DNA of 64,000 bases. Source: Agrostemma githago (lineage: Eukaryota; Streptophyta; Magnoliopsida; Caryophyllales; Caryophyllaceae). A program made the translations under genes and the position numbers. The stretch covers positions 65,241,666 to 65,305,665 of the forward strand of contig OY288251.1 in the NCBI GenBank assembly GCA_958450325.1. Direction: 5' to 3'. How positions within the stretch are numbered: the first letter of the stretch is position 1; every line of letters begins with the position of its first letter. This document shows positions 20,588 to 31,977 of the stretch, piece after piece. The notes beneath the pieces are model-generated. The model did not search any database and was not told where the DNA came from. It was given only the letters and a program-made list of their open reading frames with translations.

Positions 20588-22136
20588 TGATAAGCGTTAT
20601 TTATATACATATTTGGATCCCCTTAATTGTTAGTTTTATCTCGGTTTTCGTGCTTAACACGTTAATAATGATGCAATATGCTTTGAATGTCGATACTTCC
20701 GTATTTGTGTGTATTTTGTAGATTTGGATGCATTTGGAGCTAATAAGAGCATTACGGAATCGATAATTGAAGAATTCACATCTAAGCGTTGAATCGAAGG
20801 AAGAAGATGTGGAATATACGAAGAAACAAAGACCCAAGAAGGAAAAGACACAAAACGAGATGAGAGAATGATCGCCTACACAAGGGTCAACTTCTAACGT
20901 TCATATCTTGAGTTCTACAACTCCAATCAAAGTGATTTTGGTGGCGTTGGAAAGCTCTTTTTCTTAGCTTTCCAACGGTATATTACACGTCCAATTTGAA
21001 CAAGTAATGAAGAAATGAAAGCCGTTTGAAGTCGAGCGCGCGATGCTATGACCTACAGCGCTACTCGATCGAGTGCCCCTACTGCACTCGATCGAGTGCT
21101 ACTTCGTGAAGCTCCTGCCCATATTTGGATGTGTCACTCGATAGAGTGCCGTCAGGCACTCGATCGAGTGCACCCAATCCGGGCCACACGTCATTCTTAT
21201 TTCGACTTAGAATTTGGGCCTGCTTTTGAGTCCAACTGATACTCTTTATATATCAGTTGTCTGACTCTTGTTTGGGACATCTTTTATCTTTTCTTTTACC
21301 TTCTTCTACACACTTTTTATTATCTTAGTTTTCTTAGTCTAGTTTACTTTGCGAGATACATTGAACCTAGTTCTTCGTCTCAGATCTTGAATTCTCCGGT
21401 ATTATTATTCTTAATTTTAATTTCAATTTTAGTTTCTACTTTAATTTCCGTCTTAATTTATTCTTTGTATTGTTTTATAGTGTAGATTTATTATTGCTTC
21501 CGTAGATTAATTCGTATCGTTTTCGTCATGTTTAATTGCAATTCATCTTTTGTTAGTCCGATTATAATTAATATGCGTAGCTAGATTTCATCTAGGGTTT
21601 AAGGGATCGATGCGTATTATTAGGGTGATAGTCAATTGACCTGTTTCTAATCGTATGAACTATTGCCTGAATATCGTTTAAACTCTGATTAATTGTTTGA
21701 TGCATAATTCAATTGATTAGCATAGCAAATTAGGGCTTTTCGCCGACCGGGTTAAGAACTAATTAGGCCACGATAGTTTGGGTAGACTGACTTAATGCTA
21801 GCGACCGCAGGTTAAGTTTAGATCTAAAGGTTGTAGTGTACCGACCGGACCTACACCTTAGGTAGTTCGATTATTGACCTGTTAGTTGACTCCCTGACCC
21901 GAGTAGTATTCATTGTGAACCTGAGACCCTAGACTTTTTTTCCTTATTGATTTATTTATCAGTAATTAGTTATTAGTTTACCAAACCAACCAAAACTGTG
22001 ACCTATAATCTAGAATCTAATTCTTAGGATAAATAATTGAATTCCCATCTCCTTGTGGTTCGACCCCTGACTTCGCTATCTACATTAGTTAGTGACCTTA
22101 GGGTATCTTTGATTAGGGATACGACTAACCCTGTCA
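20588..22136 (+). mobile_element. Solo LTR, 1549 bp, perfect CTTTT target duplication
   Basis: It starts TGATAAGCGTTATTTATA and ends GACTAACCCTGTCA. ctttt lies directly on both sides (20583-20587 and 22137-22141). The TGATAAGCG start and terminal stretch (CCCATCTCCTTGTGGTTCGACCC-like) are of Athila/Tat type, though distinct from the host LTR. Four CACTCGATCGAGTGC palindromes cluster at 21063-21172. No internal domain is present. Confidence 0.92.
21063..21172. repeat. Cluster of CACTCGATCGAGTGC palindromes
   Basis: Four 12- to 16-bp perfect or near-perfect palindromes (one has the variant CACTCGATAGAGTGC) lie within 110 bp in the U3-like half of the solo LTR. Confidence 0.95.
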
Positions 22137-22141
22137 CTTTT

Positions 22142-24632
22142 CTTCGTCGTTTGAGCCCACCCTACCACTTTATACCCCCTCCCAACCTCCCTACCTATCC
22201 TTGCTCTCATCATATGAGCCCTACACTTCATATACACATATTCACCTCACTTTCACTTCACTTTGCACCGACTTTCACATCAAAACCCACCTCCTTATAC
22301 CTTTGTGCTCCAACCATGGAACCATATCGCGATTGGAGAGGAATAGCAATGACGACGACTAGCTACGTGCCGATATTGACTTATGAGACGATGGAGCGAG
22401 TGAGTTGCTAACCGCATGGTACGGCAACTATCCTTTCTTTTCCGTCTTTTACAGCTTGTCTTCTTTTGTTAGTTCCCCTTCCCCTTATACACTTTTGTGT
22501 CATGGTGGCCCTCGGGACCTTGGTAAGAGTTGCTCCCGACTCTTGATGCCGTGACTACATCGAGAGTCATTTCAAAATCCAATTTACAAGATTTTCACCC
22601 CTTTTTGTAGGACTTAGTCGAATTTGGGCGGAATCCGGGCTAGGTGACTTGATTACACCTAGTCCTCCCTCCCATTTCCTTTTATTTCTTTTTCTTTCTC
22701 CCCCCATCCATATCTTTTCTTGTCTCGGCCCATGGTGACTTGACTACACTCCGGCCGGACACATTCTACCATTTTCTCCACTTTTCTTTTTGATTTTTAG
22801 CTTTATTTTCGTAGTTTCTTTTCTTTTGTGTCTCCATACACTACGGTCGAGCATGAGGACATTGCTCGGCTTAAGTGTGAGGGAGCGATATTCTATCATA
22901 GTTAGTCTTAATTTCGTAGTTTTTCCAAAAAATCTTCAAAAACCCTAAAATTTTGAAAAATTTTCACAAAAATAAAAAAGATTTTCTTTTGTGTGTTTTC
23001 CTTTTGTGTCGTATATTTGTTGTGTTGTGCGTGTTTTGCCTCCCTTTTTCCTTATAGGTTGCTTGAATCACCGATAGCTTTGGAGAGCTTTCAAGACATC
23101 CAGCAACATCTTTTATCCCTTTCCCCCCTTTGTCTCTTGAGGAGTTTGGAGGAGATTGTGATGTGGTGTGCTCGGGTAGAGCTTTGTGCATACTTTTGGT
23201 TGATTTGGTGACTTGTTTGGAAGCTCGGGGTGGTGCTTGTGTTGTTTATGTGTTCGTTTTGTTTTGTTTTTGTTTTGTTGCTTTTGCTTCTTTTTCTTTC
23301 GTTTATGTCGTGTCTTTGTTTTGTGTGTGTAGTTGTGTCTTGTGTGTAAGAAGGTTTTCGAAAACTCGGTTTAGAGGCTAGTGCGCAAGTGTTTACTTTC
23401 CCTTCCTAGTAGTATAAATCGAGTCTCGGACTTTAGTCTAGTAGAATGACCCCAAATCAATGATATCGTTGGTTTTTTACCTTGAGTCCACCTAGCTTAC
23501 TAGGGATTTACTACGGGATTTGCATTTTGACCATTATGACCACCCACGGTGTGAAAAGGCCTTGGTTGCCGAGTCCCATCCCTTAGGTGACCGTGTACGA
23601 AATTGTTTGATTAGTCCAAGTTCTCCCCTTTTTTGTGGGTTTGAAGGGAGATCGCGACTCCCGACTCACCCATTCCCCTACCTCCTACACATATCCACAA
23701 AATAAGATGCAAATTGTTGAAATCTCTTTCTTAGTTGCAAGAAGAAATGCTACAACTCAAATCTAGCCAAAAGGGCAAACAAAGAAAGAAAAGAAAATGA
23801 AAGAAAGAAAAGATTGAAGAAAAAGAAATGGCACAAAAAGCCAAAAAGAAAATACAAAAGATGAAAAAGAAATGGCATAGCAACACAAGAAGCAAATATG
23901 CAAAAGAAAGAAAAATGCCAAAAGAAAACCGTCTCACAAAAATAATCCCCACATCTCAAAAAAATAAGTCTTTTTCCGATCATTACCGTGAAGAGCCTAC
24001 CAAAGGACCGAGTCCCTAGGAAGGATGATAGCGGTAGTGGTCGGTCTTCCCTCATTTTGCGATCATATCCACCTTTTTACTTGGACTAGTTGGGCGGTTT
24101 TGGGCATGGGACGACCCTCTTGGTTCATTACTAAAGGGGGCGGGGTCTCACTTACCTACAGTGTCGACTAACACCGTGGTTCATCCTTTTTCCATCCCGC
24201 CGATCGTCCCGTAGTACGTTCTTAGAAGGTTAGGAGGAATCTAGGTAAGTTACCAACGTTTTTGTTGCTTTATCGTCATACTATTAGGGTTTTGTCCATT
24301 TTGGTTTGTATTGCTAGCTTGGAAACGTTGTCACTTGCCTCGAGTCCTAAATCGGTGCTTCTTTCACCGCTTTTTAGAGGGAAGCGGTATTTGTTTCTTT
24401 TTGGGTGCAACCTCTTGAGTGTTTGTTTGTATGTTTGTTTGTTTTTGTGTTTTTGTGTCCGGTTGCATCCACGGTTTTGTCGCAAGACCTCACTTGCCTT
24501 GCGGAGAGCACTTATCCTCTAGGTGTTCTCGCGTGATTTGAAAGGGCGTAGGGTGCGCTAATACCCGCTCGGCTAGGTTAGTAGTTAGTTTGTGCTTACT
24601 CGAGGGCGAGTAAGGGTTAAGTGTGGGGGAGT
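22142..24632 (+). other. Athila 3' non-coding region and polypurine tract
   Basis: No pol-like frame is visible. The stretch has C/T-rich, G/T-rich and A-rich segments (23710-23990 is almost all purine). A short frame from ATG at 22316 begins MEPYRDWRG but stops after about 31 residues. A first purine block lies at 22877-22895 (cttaagtgtgagggagcg), and the likely active polypurine tract is at 24617-24632, immediately before the LTR. Confidence 0.75.
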
Positions 24633-26224
24633 TGATAAGTGTAGTTTGTAGTGCCTAATTTGCTGTGTTTTGGTCCCATTTTCCTTGCGAAATCGCTCCT
24701 TGGGAGCGGTTTAGGGGCTACTTATGCTTCCTCTAGCTCGTTTCAGGCTCCCGAGACCATTCATGAAGAGTTGGAGCGATTCCGACTCAATACATACACT
24801 TTTCGGAGCCAACGAAGCAGAGGAACGATCACTCGATGCCTTGAATTCGACCCCAAGACCTTGGGACCCGATCCCGAGCCCCTTAGACTCGATCCCGAGA
24901 CCCGAGAGTCGATGAGAAGTCCATGTGAAGCAATGAGGAACCTTAAAGATCATATTGGAGGCCTATAGGACTCATCCCCGACGGGAAGGAACTCATCCCG
25001 TCCGGGATGAGGTGCGCATTTAGCATTGCTTCTGTTTTGGACCCGTCCCGGGCGGGACCAATCCGTCCCGGGTGGGACCAACCCGTCCCGGGCGGGACGA
25101 GACTGTTGTAGCCCGCGTGACTCTTTTCTTCCTCCTTCATTTTTGTAACCCTATAAATACTCCTCCCTTGTAATGTTTAAGCACCATACTTTACCCTAGA
25201 TTATTTTAGGCCTCTCTTAAGCATTCAAAACCCTAATTAACCTCTTTTAATCTCTAGTTAATCTTTAGTTAATCTTAGTTTAATCTAGTTTAGATAATCT
25301 TGTATTAAGTGGGTTCTTGAAGATTTCTCCAAGCTTGACATCCTTGGAGTTGATTTGGGTTCTTGTTTATGCAAGTTTACATCTTTATCTTCATTTGGTT
25401 GTTGGTATAATCTTCTCTACTCTTGTTCTTGTTTATTTAATCTAGTTTCAATCTTTTCATATTGTTCTTGTTATTGTTCTTATTGTTCATAATGGATGTT
25501 TGGTTTTTCATGTTGTTTCCTCTTATTATTGTTGGCTTCTTCTTGATAATGAGTGAGTAGTCTCCTTGTGGGGTTAGTAGGGGGATTAAGGGTGGATTAT
25601 GGGTGATTTGGGTTTGATTAGGGGTAAAGGTAACTCTTTTGTTGTTAGTCACATAATGGGCACTCTATGTGTTTGTTGATTTGCTTGTGTGAGTAGTAGT
25701 GGCCAATGCTCCCCATACTTGTTCTCATTTTCTCATTGTTTGTCTATTTTGTGGTTGTGTTGAGGTTAGTCTTAGACGCGAGAGCGCGAACTTACCTCGG
25801 CGTTGGTCTACGTAGCGAGAGCCCGGACCGACTCTAGCAACTATGGGACGCTTACACCCATGATCACCCCAATTACCCTACTACACTTATGAACCCGACC
25901 TACCCCACTTCCTTTCATATTTGATTTCATCCTCTTAGTTAGTCAACATTTTTCTAGCTCATTGTTTAGTTGGTATTTAGTTGTTTCATTTAGCCTTGTT
26001 ATAGCTAGTTTGTTATTAGTCTAGTCCTCACCTCCTCTCCCATCATAGATTGTCAATTATCGTTCTCTTTGTGTTTGTTTTTGACTTAGTCTTGTTTGTG
26101 AGTGGACCTAGCCTAGACACCTCTACCGTCTCCGTGGATATCGACCCTACTTGCCCTAGCTACCCACTAGGAATAGTCGGTTAAATATTTGATCGGTAGG
26201 ATAGACGACAAATCCACACCATCA
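24633..26224 (+). repeat. Athila 3' LTR (1592 bp)
   Basis: Near-identical to the 5' LTR outside the Cassandra insertion and the palindrome array, which has three units here (25043-25102). Scattered substitutions only are seen in the rest. Confidence 0.93.
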
Positions 26225-26229
26225 CCCGC

Positions 26230-28757
26230 CAGTAATGCGAAAAGAGGGCATTGATCCTCTTAGTCACACTTATTGGTATACGAAATACCGATAGAAAATA
26301 GTTTGATAGTGAAGCAAGAACAGAGAAGATAAGGGTTAGTCGGTCAGCAGGAGAAAGTGAGGTGCTACTTCAGAAGCTAATCCTCTTTTTAACTCTCCCA
26401 ATAAAATCATTATAGAAGGCTTTTCTATTGTCCCCAACTAAGATTGGGACACCCAGATATTTGCCCATCGGGTTGCTGTTTTGAATGTGGAAAGTTTGCA
26501 AGCAGCTTTTAGCATTGGTGAGAGAAGTCGAAGTGCTAAAATGTATTGTCGATTTTTTGTTTATTAGCTGTCCTAAGACTTTGCAGTATTCTTGGATGGT
26601 GTTATTGAGATTAGTGATAGATTGTTGGTCGCAGTGCGAGAAGAAGATAGCATCATCCGCGAAGAAAATATGGCAAATGCTAGGAGCTTGGCGACAGATT
26701 TTGATACCTTTAAGCCTCTCATCGTTCTGCGCTTTAAGGAGATTTGTTGAAAGCACTTCCATAGACAGGATGAAGAGGTACGGTGACATTGGGTCACCTT
26801 GACGAAGCCCTCTTGTAGGATAGAATTTTCTTGTGGGTGAGCCATTTAAAAGGACTTCATAAGAAACAATAGCTATACAGTTCATAACCAGGTTAATAAA
26901 CTTTTCTGAAAATAACATGGAGTAGAGTACTTGCCTTAGAAAAGACCAGTCCAATCTGTCAAAAGCTTTACTCATATCTACCTTGAAGGTTATTAGTCCA
27001 TATTTGTGTTGCTTACTTTTGTTAATATGATGTATAATTTTATGAGCAAGCAAGATGTTGTCGCTACAAGAACGTCCTGGCATAAAGCCGTTTTGGTAGG
27101 GTCCAACAACACTAGTGATGACTTTTTTTAGTCGATTAGTAATGCACTTTTTGATAATCTTCATAATGGTGTTGCAGAGACTGATCGGCCTATAGTGATC
27201 CACATCCTCCGGGTTATCCATTTTAGGAATTAGGGTGATGAAAATTCGATTGAATTCCTTCAAGATATATCCATTGTTAAAACAGTGACAAACAGCCAGA
27301 ATAACGTCTTTTTTAATATGATACCATAGTCTTTGGAAGAAAATAGCAGGAATTCCATCATGTCCAGATGACTTAAGGGATCCTAATTGAAAGACGGCAG
27401 CTCAGACTTCCCTTGGAGTGAACGGGGTATTGAGAAAGTTAATATCACCCTCAGTAAGCTTATTATTCAGGTTATTAAAGATTTGTTGTCGTTCAACAGA
27501 CATATTGCTAAGGTCAGTAGCATGTGGAGAGCGGTAGTGTTTAGAGAAATAATCCACGAAAGCTTTACTAATATCTTCTTGGTTGTAAGTCCAAACATCA
27601 TCAGCAATTTTGAACCCTGCAATGTAATTTTTGCTAGCCCTCCCTTTTACCCAATTAAAGAAAAACTTGGTACATTGGTCTCCTTCGACATCCCAGTTAA
27701 TCTTAGTTCTTTGCTTCCAATACTTTGCAACCGCTTTACTAAACTCAATAAGATTAATGTGGTGACAGTTATAAGTAGAAACATCTTGGCCTTTGAAAAT
27801 TTCCTCAAGGTCCGAGCTTAGGATGTCATCCAAATATGTCCATTTCTTGCCCCATTCAAGACGCTTGTCCAGCGACCATTTCTTCATTGTATTTCTGGCA
27901 TTAGCCAATTTCCTAGCTAAAACATAGGAGTGAGAACCTTTCAATCCTTGAAAGGAAGAATGATTGTTCCAGGCTTCGGTGACCTTAAGTTTGCAATCTT
28001 CATGGTCTAAATTCCAGGCTTCGATTTTATAAGGATGAACCTTGTTATCATAACATAGATGCAGGTCAATTTCAATCATAGCATGATCACTAATCTGTAT
28101 GGGATAATGCTTGGTGGAAGTATTCAGGAAAATAGTCAGCCATGAGAGCGTGGCAAAAGCTTTTTCCAGTCTCTCATAAACTCTATCGATACATTCTATG
28201 TTATTACACCAGGTAAAACGAGGTCCCTTGAAAGGGATGTTGATGATATTACAGTCTATTTTCCAACTTGTGAAGACGTCCGCCCCCTTCAGATTATCAT
28301 TTTTGTAGCTAAGTTTATCTTCAGGATACTCAACTTGATTGAAATCCCCCATAAGAAGGACGGGATGATCCAGAAAGCAAATCTGTTCTCTCAAATTATT
28401 CCAAACAGCTTGTCGATCCATCAGGTATGGACTACCATAAACAAACACAAGATAGCAAAAGGTTCCATTTATTAAAGCTCTCAAGATGATAAAGTTGTTA
28501 CAGCTGTAAATGAAGCGCATTGAGAGGAAACATTTCCCTCCAACCCATAGGCCACCACTAGTTCCTAGGGCATCCGCACCAACAAAATGAAGAAATCCTA
28601 TGGTTTTACCTAGAAGACCAACATGGTCTACATTGCATTTAGTTTCGCTAAGGAAAAGGAGATCATAGTGTTTATTCGTGACCATCGCTCGCAGCTTAAG
28701 AATTGCAGGGGTGAGCGGGTCGTTAAGTCCCCTACAATTCCAGAAGAGGTCTCTCAT
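26230..28757 (-). pseudogene. LINE ORF2: APE endonuclease and reverse transcriptase
   Basis: The frame opens at ATG 28757 with MRDLFWNCRGLNDP. Endonuclease landmarks are ETK (residues 38-40), GDFN (137-140) and SDH (223-225). A TGA at 27402-27404 interrupts, and the same frame resumes with the fingers/palm of a non-LTR reverse transcriptase: LIPKMDNPEDVDHYRPISLC, DMSKAFDRLDW, GLRQGDPMSPYLF and the catalytic FADD at 26652-26663. Near 26370 a frameshift occurs, and the thumb-side region (LSPADRLTLIFSVLASLSNYF) follows up to the Athila insertion. Nearly intact: one stop and one shift over 2.5 kb. Confidence 0.93.
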
Positions 28758-28995
28758 GGCTGCATTGGAGACTGATGTGGGACAGTCTACGCAACCCTAG
28801 GAAAGCTGTTAACCTCAATGTCAAGATCATCAAAGTCTGCATCAGTAACATACATTTTGAAGGCCAATTTATTTGGTTCATCAAATTTTAATTTCTTACC
28901 CATGGATAGCAGGTAAGTTTTAGTAGTGGCCTTATTGGTAAATGTGCTTTCCTCCAGCAGGAGTAGGTCAGGATCGGAATTGGACTTACGCTTAG
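28758..28995 (-). pseudogene. LINE segment between ORF1 and endonuclease
   Basis: A Lys/Asp-rich frame (TKRKSNSDPDLLLLEE ... DADFDDLDIEVNSFPRVA, TAA at 28787) precedes the endonuclease. Upstream it is interrupted by the gypsy LTR. After the gap the frame continues as ASYT, so the ORF1 tail was open before the insertion. Confidence 0.75.
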
Positions 28996-30240
28996 TGTAA
29001 CACCCCGTTATTTTCCGAGTCAATTATAAAGCTTGACTTTTCTACTTTTTTTTTAAATCGGGTTTTTAAGTTGGAAAAAAATATTTTTAATGCCGTTATA
29101 AATATTAAAGTATTTTGGGTCGTCTTATAATAAACCGGTTTTGATTTTCTTAAAGTGGAACGTTATTTTATAAATCGACTTTGTATCGAATTCAATTTCG
29201 AGTCAAACACAATAAGGAAAGGAAAAAAAACAAACCTAAGTTGTATATATGTACAGACCCCGTACCCCCCTCCCTCCATTAATTCATCCATCCTATTCTC
29301 TATCTCTCTACTGCTATATATACCCTTTTTCCCCTTTATTTTTCCTCCAATCACCCAGTTTTGTCGTCGGAAGTCGGTCTCGATTCTTGCTTACATCAAC
29401 ACGTTTTACCTTCTTCTTCTTCAAACTTGTAAGTATTTCACTTTTTCTAATCCCGGTTTATTTAAATCATGTTTGGTGTTATTGTGTAAATCGATTTTAG
29501 TTTTATAGTTTCATGGGTCGGGATTAAGAGACATCGAGTCAAACAATTTGTTGGCACCGGGTTATTCCGATTGTATTATTGTTTCTCAGGGATTAGTGAT
29601 TTTTGGTTGTGAAAGTTTTCAATTAGTATCGAACTTTATCGGGGTAGAAATTGGGGTGATTAATTGTTCGTTGATTGAGTTTTATTAGTGAGTCTGTTGA
29701 ATGTTTTGGGCGTGGCTGAGAGAAGCAGGTAGATGGTAAACATTACAATGGAAGTGTAAATTTTGAGGATGATGCAGTGCTGATGCAGGGGTGTGAATTA
29801 TTTCATTCTTGCCGTGAGTTTTGGTGTAATTCATTATTCAACTAGTCTATAATGATTTGAGTTTTTAATCAGGTTGTGTCCGAAACGGTATCTCTAGAAT
29901 TTAGTAATTTTGAGGATGCATTAATTTAAATAGAGTGTGTCCCGAGAAAATCGTTTGATATTTATTAGCCGAGTGATTAAATTATTGAACCGGTTTATAT
30001 TATTTGTAACTTGTGGGTTCGAGGAGAAAGAATTTTTGGANNNNNNNNNNNNNNNNNNNNNNNNNNNNNNNNNNNNNNNNNNNNNNNNNNNNNNNNNNNN
30101 NNNNNNNNNNNNNNNNNNNNNNNNNNNNNNNNNNNNNNNNNNNNNNNNNNNNNNNNNNNNNNNNNNNNNNNNNNNNNNNNNNNNNNNNNNNNNNNNNNNN
30201 NNNNNNNNNNNNNNNNNNNNNNNNNNNNNNNNNNNNNNNN
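28996..30240 (+). mobile_element. Gypsy LTR (same family as 33105-41883), running into assembly gap
   Basis: It starts TGTAACACCCCGTTATTTTC after cttag (28991-28995). About 1045 bp align in order with the reverse complement of the LTRs at 33105-35186, including AAAGTGGAACGTTATT and CTTGTGGGTTCGAGGAGAAA just before the gap, but with clear divergence. Right after the N run comes ttag and LINE sequence, matching the expected CTTAG duplication. So the rest of the LTR, or a whole element, lies in the gap. Confidence 0.85.
30041..30240. other. Assembly gap (200 N)
   Basis: A run of exactly 200 N, probably a placeholder. The family LTR is about 2.1 kb and only half is seen, so at least about 1 kb is missing. 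Confidence 0.98.
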
Positions 30241-30298
30241 TTAGTTGTGTAGCTCGCTAGTATTAGTTCCACTCCTCTCATCCCAAAAACCCCCCATC

Positions 30299-31251
30299 TT
30301 AATCCCAATCGCAATTAAACCTCAGACTTGACCAATATCGCTTAACCGCCTCCTTGTGGTTCGACCTCGACTTGCCGCTACTACATAGTAGTGAATTGAG
30401 ACTAAAAATATTGTTTGCATTCGTGTCAGCGACAGCGCGCATCACCAGGTCAAGATCAGTGGAAATAGTAGTTGCAGGCTCCTTACAATGGAGGGCCTTA
30501 TGCCCAGCTCTACCACACTTAGTGCAGTATTTAAAGACCTCCTCATACTGGAATTGAATCCAGATAAGGTATTCGTTGTTGCAGACTAGGAAGAAACCCG
30601 GATTGAGTGGATCACCAAGTGAGACACGAGCTCTTATACGTAGGTAGTCGTTTGGGGGGATGACTTCAAAGGGCTCCACTTTAAAGTCGTTGTTGAGGAG
30701 GGGACCAATGGTGTTAGTAGTTCCCATATTTAGGAACTCAAAGGGTAGTCCACAAACCCTGAGCCAAAGATAGGCAGCTGGGAAACGAACTGTGCGAAGC
30801 TCAGACTCCGGGGTCCATTTAGCAAGGACAATGATAGCTTTGTGGATGGAAATGAAGGTGCGCTCAAGAAGATCTTTGTGATCAAGGAAATTCGGGCAAT
30901 GGAAGATAAAAAGGTCTCCCATCTTATGGACCTTGATAGGGCCTCAAGTAACCCAGTGGTCCTCTATGACAAAGTTAATAAGCTCAGCACTAAAACTTCT
31001 ATAATCCACCATATACCCCAGGAGGCAACGGTTCCAGAAGGCAAATGAATCCCCCAAGAATTCTGGATTCATATTGATAATGGGATCGTACGTGGGTATC
31101 TCCAGGCACTTTCAAAATCGATTTCAAAGCCAATATGCTCACCAGCAGGAATGTTAGTCACTCTAGGAATATTGGGTCCGGCTTCGGCAAAGAAATTATT
31201 GGTGAAACTAATGGAAGTGGGGGAATTGTTTGAGATTGGATTTGAGCCCAT
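30299..31251 (-). pseudogene. LINE ORF1: DUF4283 domain and CCHC zinc knuckle
   Basis: The first frame (31251-31069) is Ser/Asn/Pro-rich with FEIDFESAWRYP. After a frameshift near 31090 the DUF4283 fold begins (LLGYMVDYRSFSAELINFVI), passes a TGA near 30940, and continues in the 207-residue frame 30922-30299 (KVHKMGDLFIFHCPN, FPAAYLWLRVCGLPFEFLN). The knuckle CTKCGRAGHKALHC is at 30485-30526 (zf-CCHC_4 type). Family role: an RNA-binding ORF1-like protein of plant L1 elements. Confidence 0.88.
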
Positions 31252-31959
31252 AATTGATTCGTTGTAAGAAGTCGTGAAGGTGGTTATAGTAGCTGATTAT
31301 GTGGTGGATGATGGAAGACTATCCTTAAGGCGGGTATAAATAGTTCCCATGTTTAGGCAATTACTACTGAACAGTCATTCAAGGGGAGCAATGTAACTGG
31401 AGGGGATTGGGTAATTTGGTGGCACCCACTGAGGGATGAGGAATTATAATGATTTGGAGAAGTGTAGAAGTCTAAGGAGTTGCATAGACCAGGGGAAAAT
31501 AGAATGACAGACTTGGGAAGGAGGAAGAAGGAGAAAGTGTAGTTTAGATAAGGCATGTGGTAAGCTTCTAACAGAAAAGACAAAACGAGGAAGGTAGACG
31601 TTGGGACGTAATGAATGCCACTGGCAATAACTAACTGGCTGGAAGCTTTTGTTGGCTCAATGTTGATAGCTGGAAGGAAAGCTCACTTGGAGCTTCTGGG
31701 TACAGAAAATCAATACCTGAAAGCAACTGTGGGAAAGAAATGAGTTCTAATAGATTATCACATAGGATAGCCGGGTTAATATGTTTTGATTTATTTTCAG
31801 AGTCTATTCAATTTGCTTCGGGATAGATGATAGTAGGAAGTAATGAAATTGATTTGTGGATTTTGCAATTAGGGTTAAGTTGGAGATTTTTAATTTGGGA
31901 ATTTTTAGTAAGGATTAGAGCTCTCTTAGAGAGAGAAAATATCCCACTATTAAAAGAAA
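31252..31959 (-). other. LINE 5' untranslated region
   Basis: No coding signal is evident between ORF1 and the likely 5' terminus near 31959. The start on the minus strand is rich in TCTCTCTAAGAGAGC-like sequence. The right-hand target duplication begins at 31960. Confidence 0.6.
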
Positions 31960-31977
31960 TTTAAGATCACCGTTAAA

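Larger units (their letters stand above)
14712..26224 (+). mobile_element. Athila-type LTR retrotransposon, gag-protease only
   Basis: Paired LTRs (14712-16675 and 24633-26224) start TGATAAGTG and end CACCATCA. Flanks are cccac (14707-14711) and cccgc (26225-26229), a 5-bp target duplication with one transition. The primer-binding site TGGCGCCGTTGCCGGGGA (16679-16696) is complementary to tRNA-Asp, usual for Athila/Tat. The polypurine tract AAGTGTGGGGGAG precedes the 3' LTR. Gag is broken and protease is open. No reverse transcriptase, RNase H or integrase is visible. The element therefore resembles non-autonomous TR-GAG or LARD forms. It interrupts the LINE between RT and zf-RVT. Confidence 0.92.
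8929..31959 (-). mobile_element. L1-clade LINE (RIL-type), about 6 kb, split by five insertions
   Basis: Read on the minus strand, the pieces occur in normal plant L1 order: ORF1 with DUF4283 and CCHC knuckle (31251-30299), APE endonuclease and reverse transcriptase (28757-26230), zf-RVT (14711-13076), RNase H-like domain (10214-8963), then a poly(A)-like tail (poly-T at 8926-8940). Likely target-site duplications are 8911-8928 and 31960-31977, which agree at 14 of 18 positions including a perfect ACCGTTAAA. Protein reading frames continue across each inserted element (MITE 9181-10098, LTR-like block 10215-13075, CACTA 14069-14402, Athila 14712-26224, gypsy LTR from 28996). Removing them leaves about 6 kb, the normal size. 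A few in-frame stops and frameshifts mark it as inactive. Confidence 0.9.

Noticed and set aside
24262..24522. 86-codon plus-strand frame inside the Athila element
   Set aside because: Hydrophobic by composition of a GT-rich stretch; considered as an envelope-like protein but no signal or transmembrane pattern is convincing.
30000..30314. Open frames spanning the N run
   Set aside because: They exist only because N codons are not read as stops.
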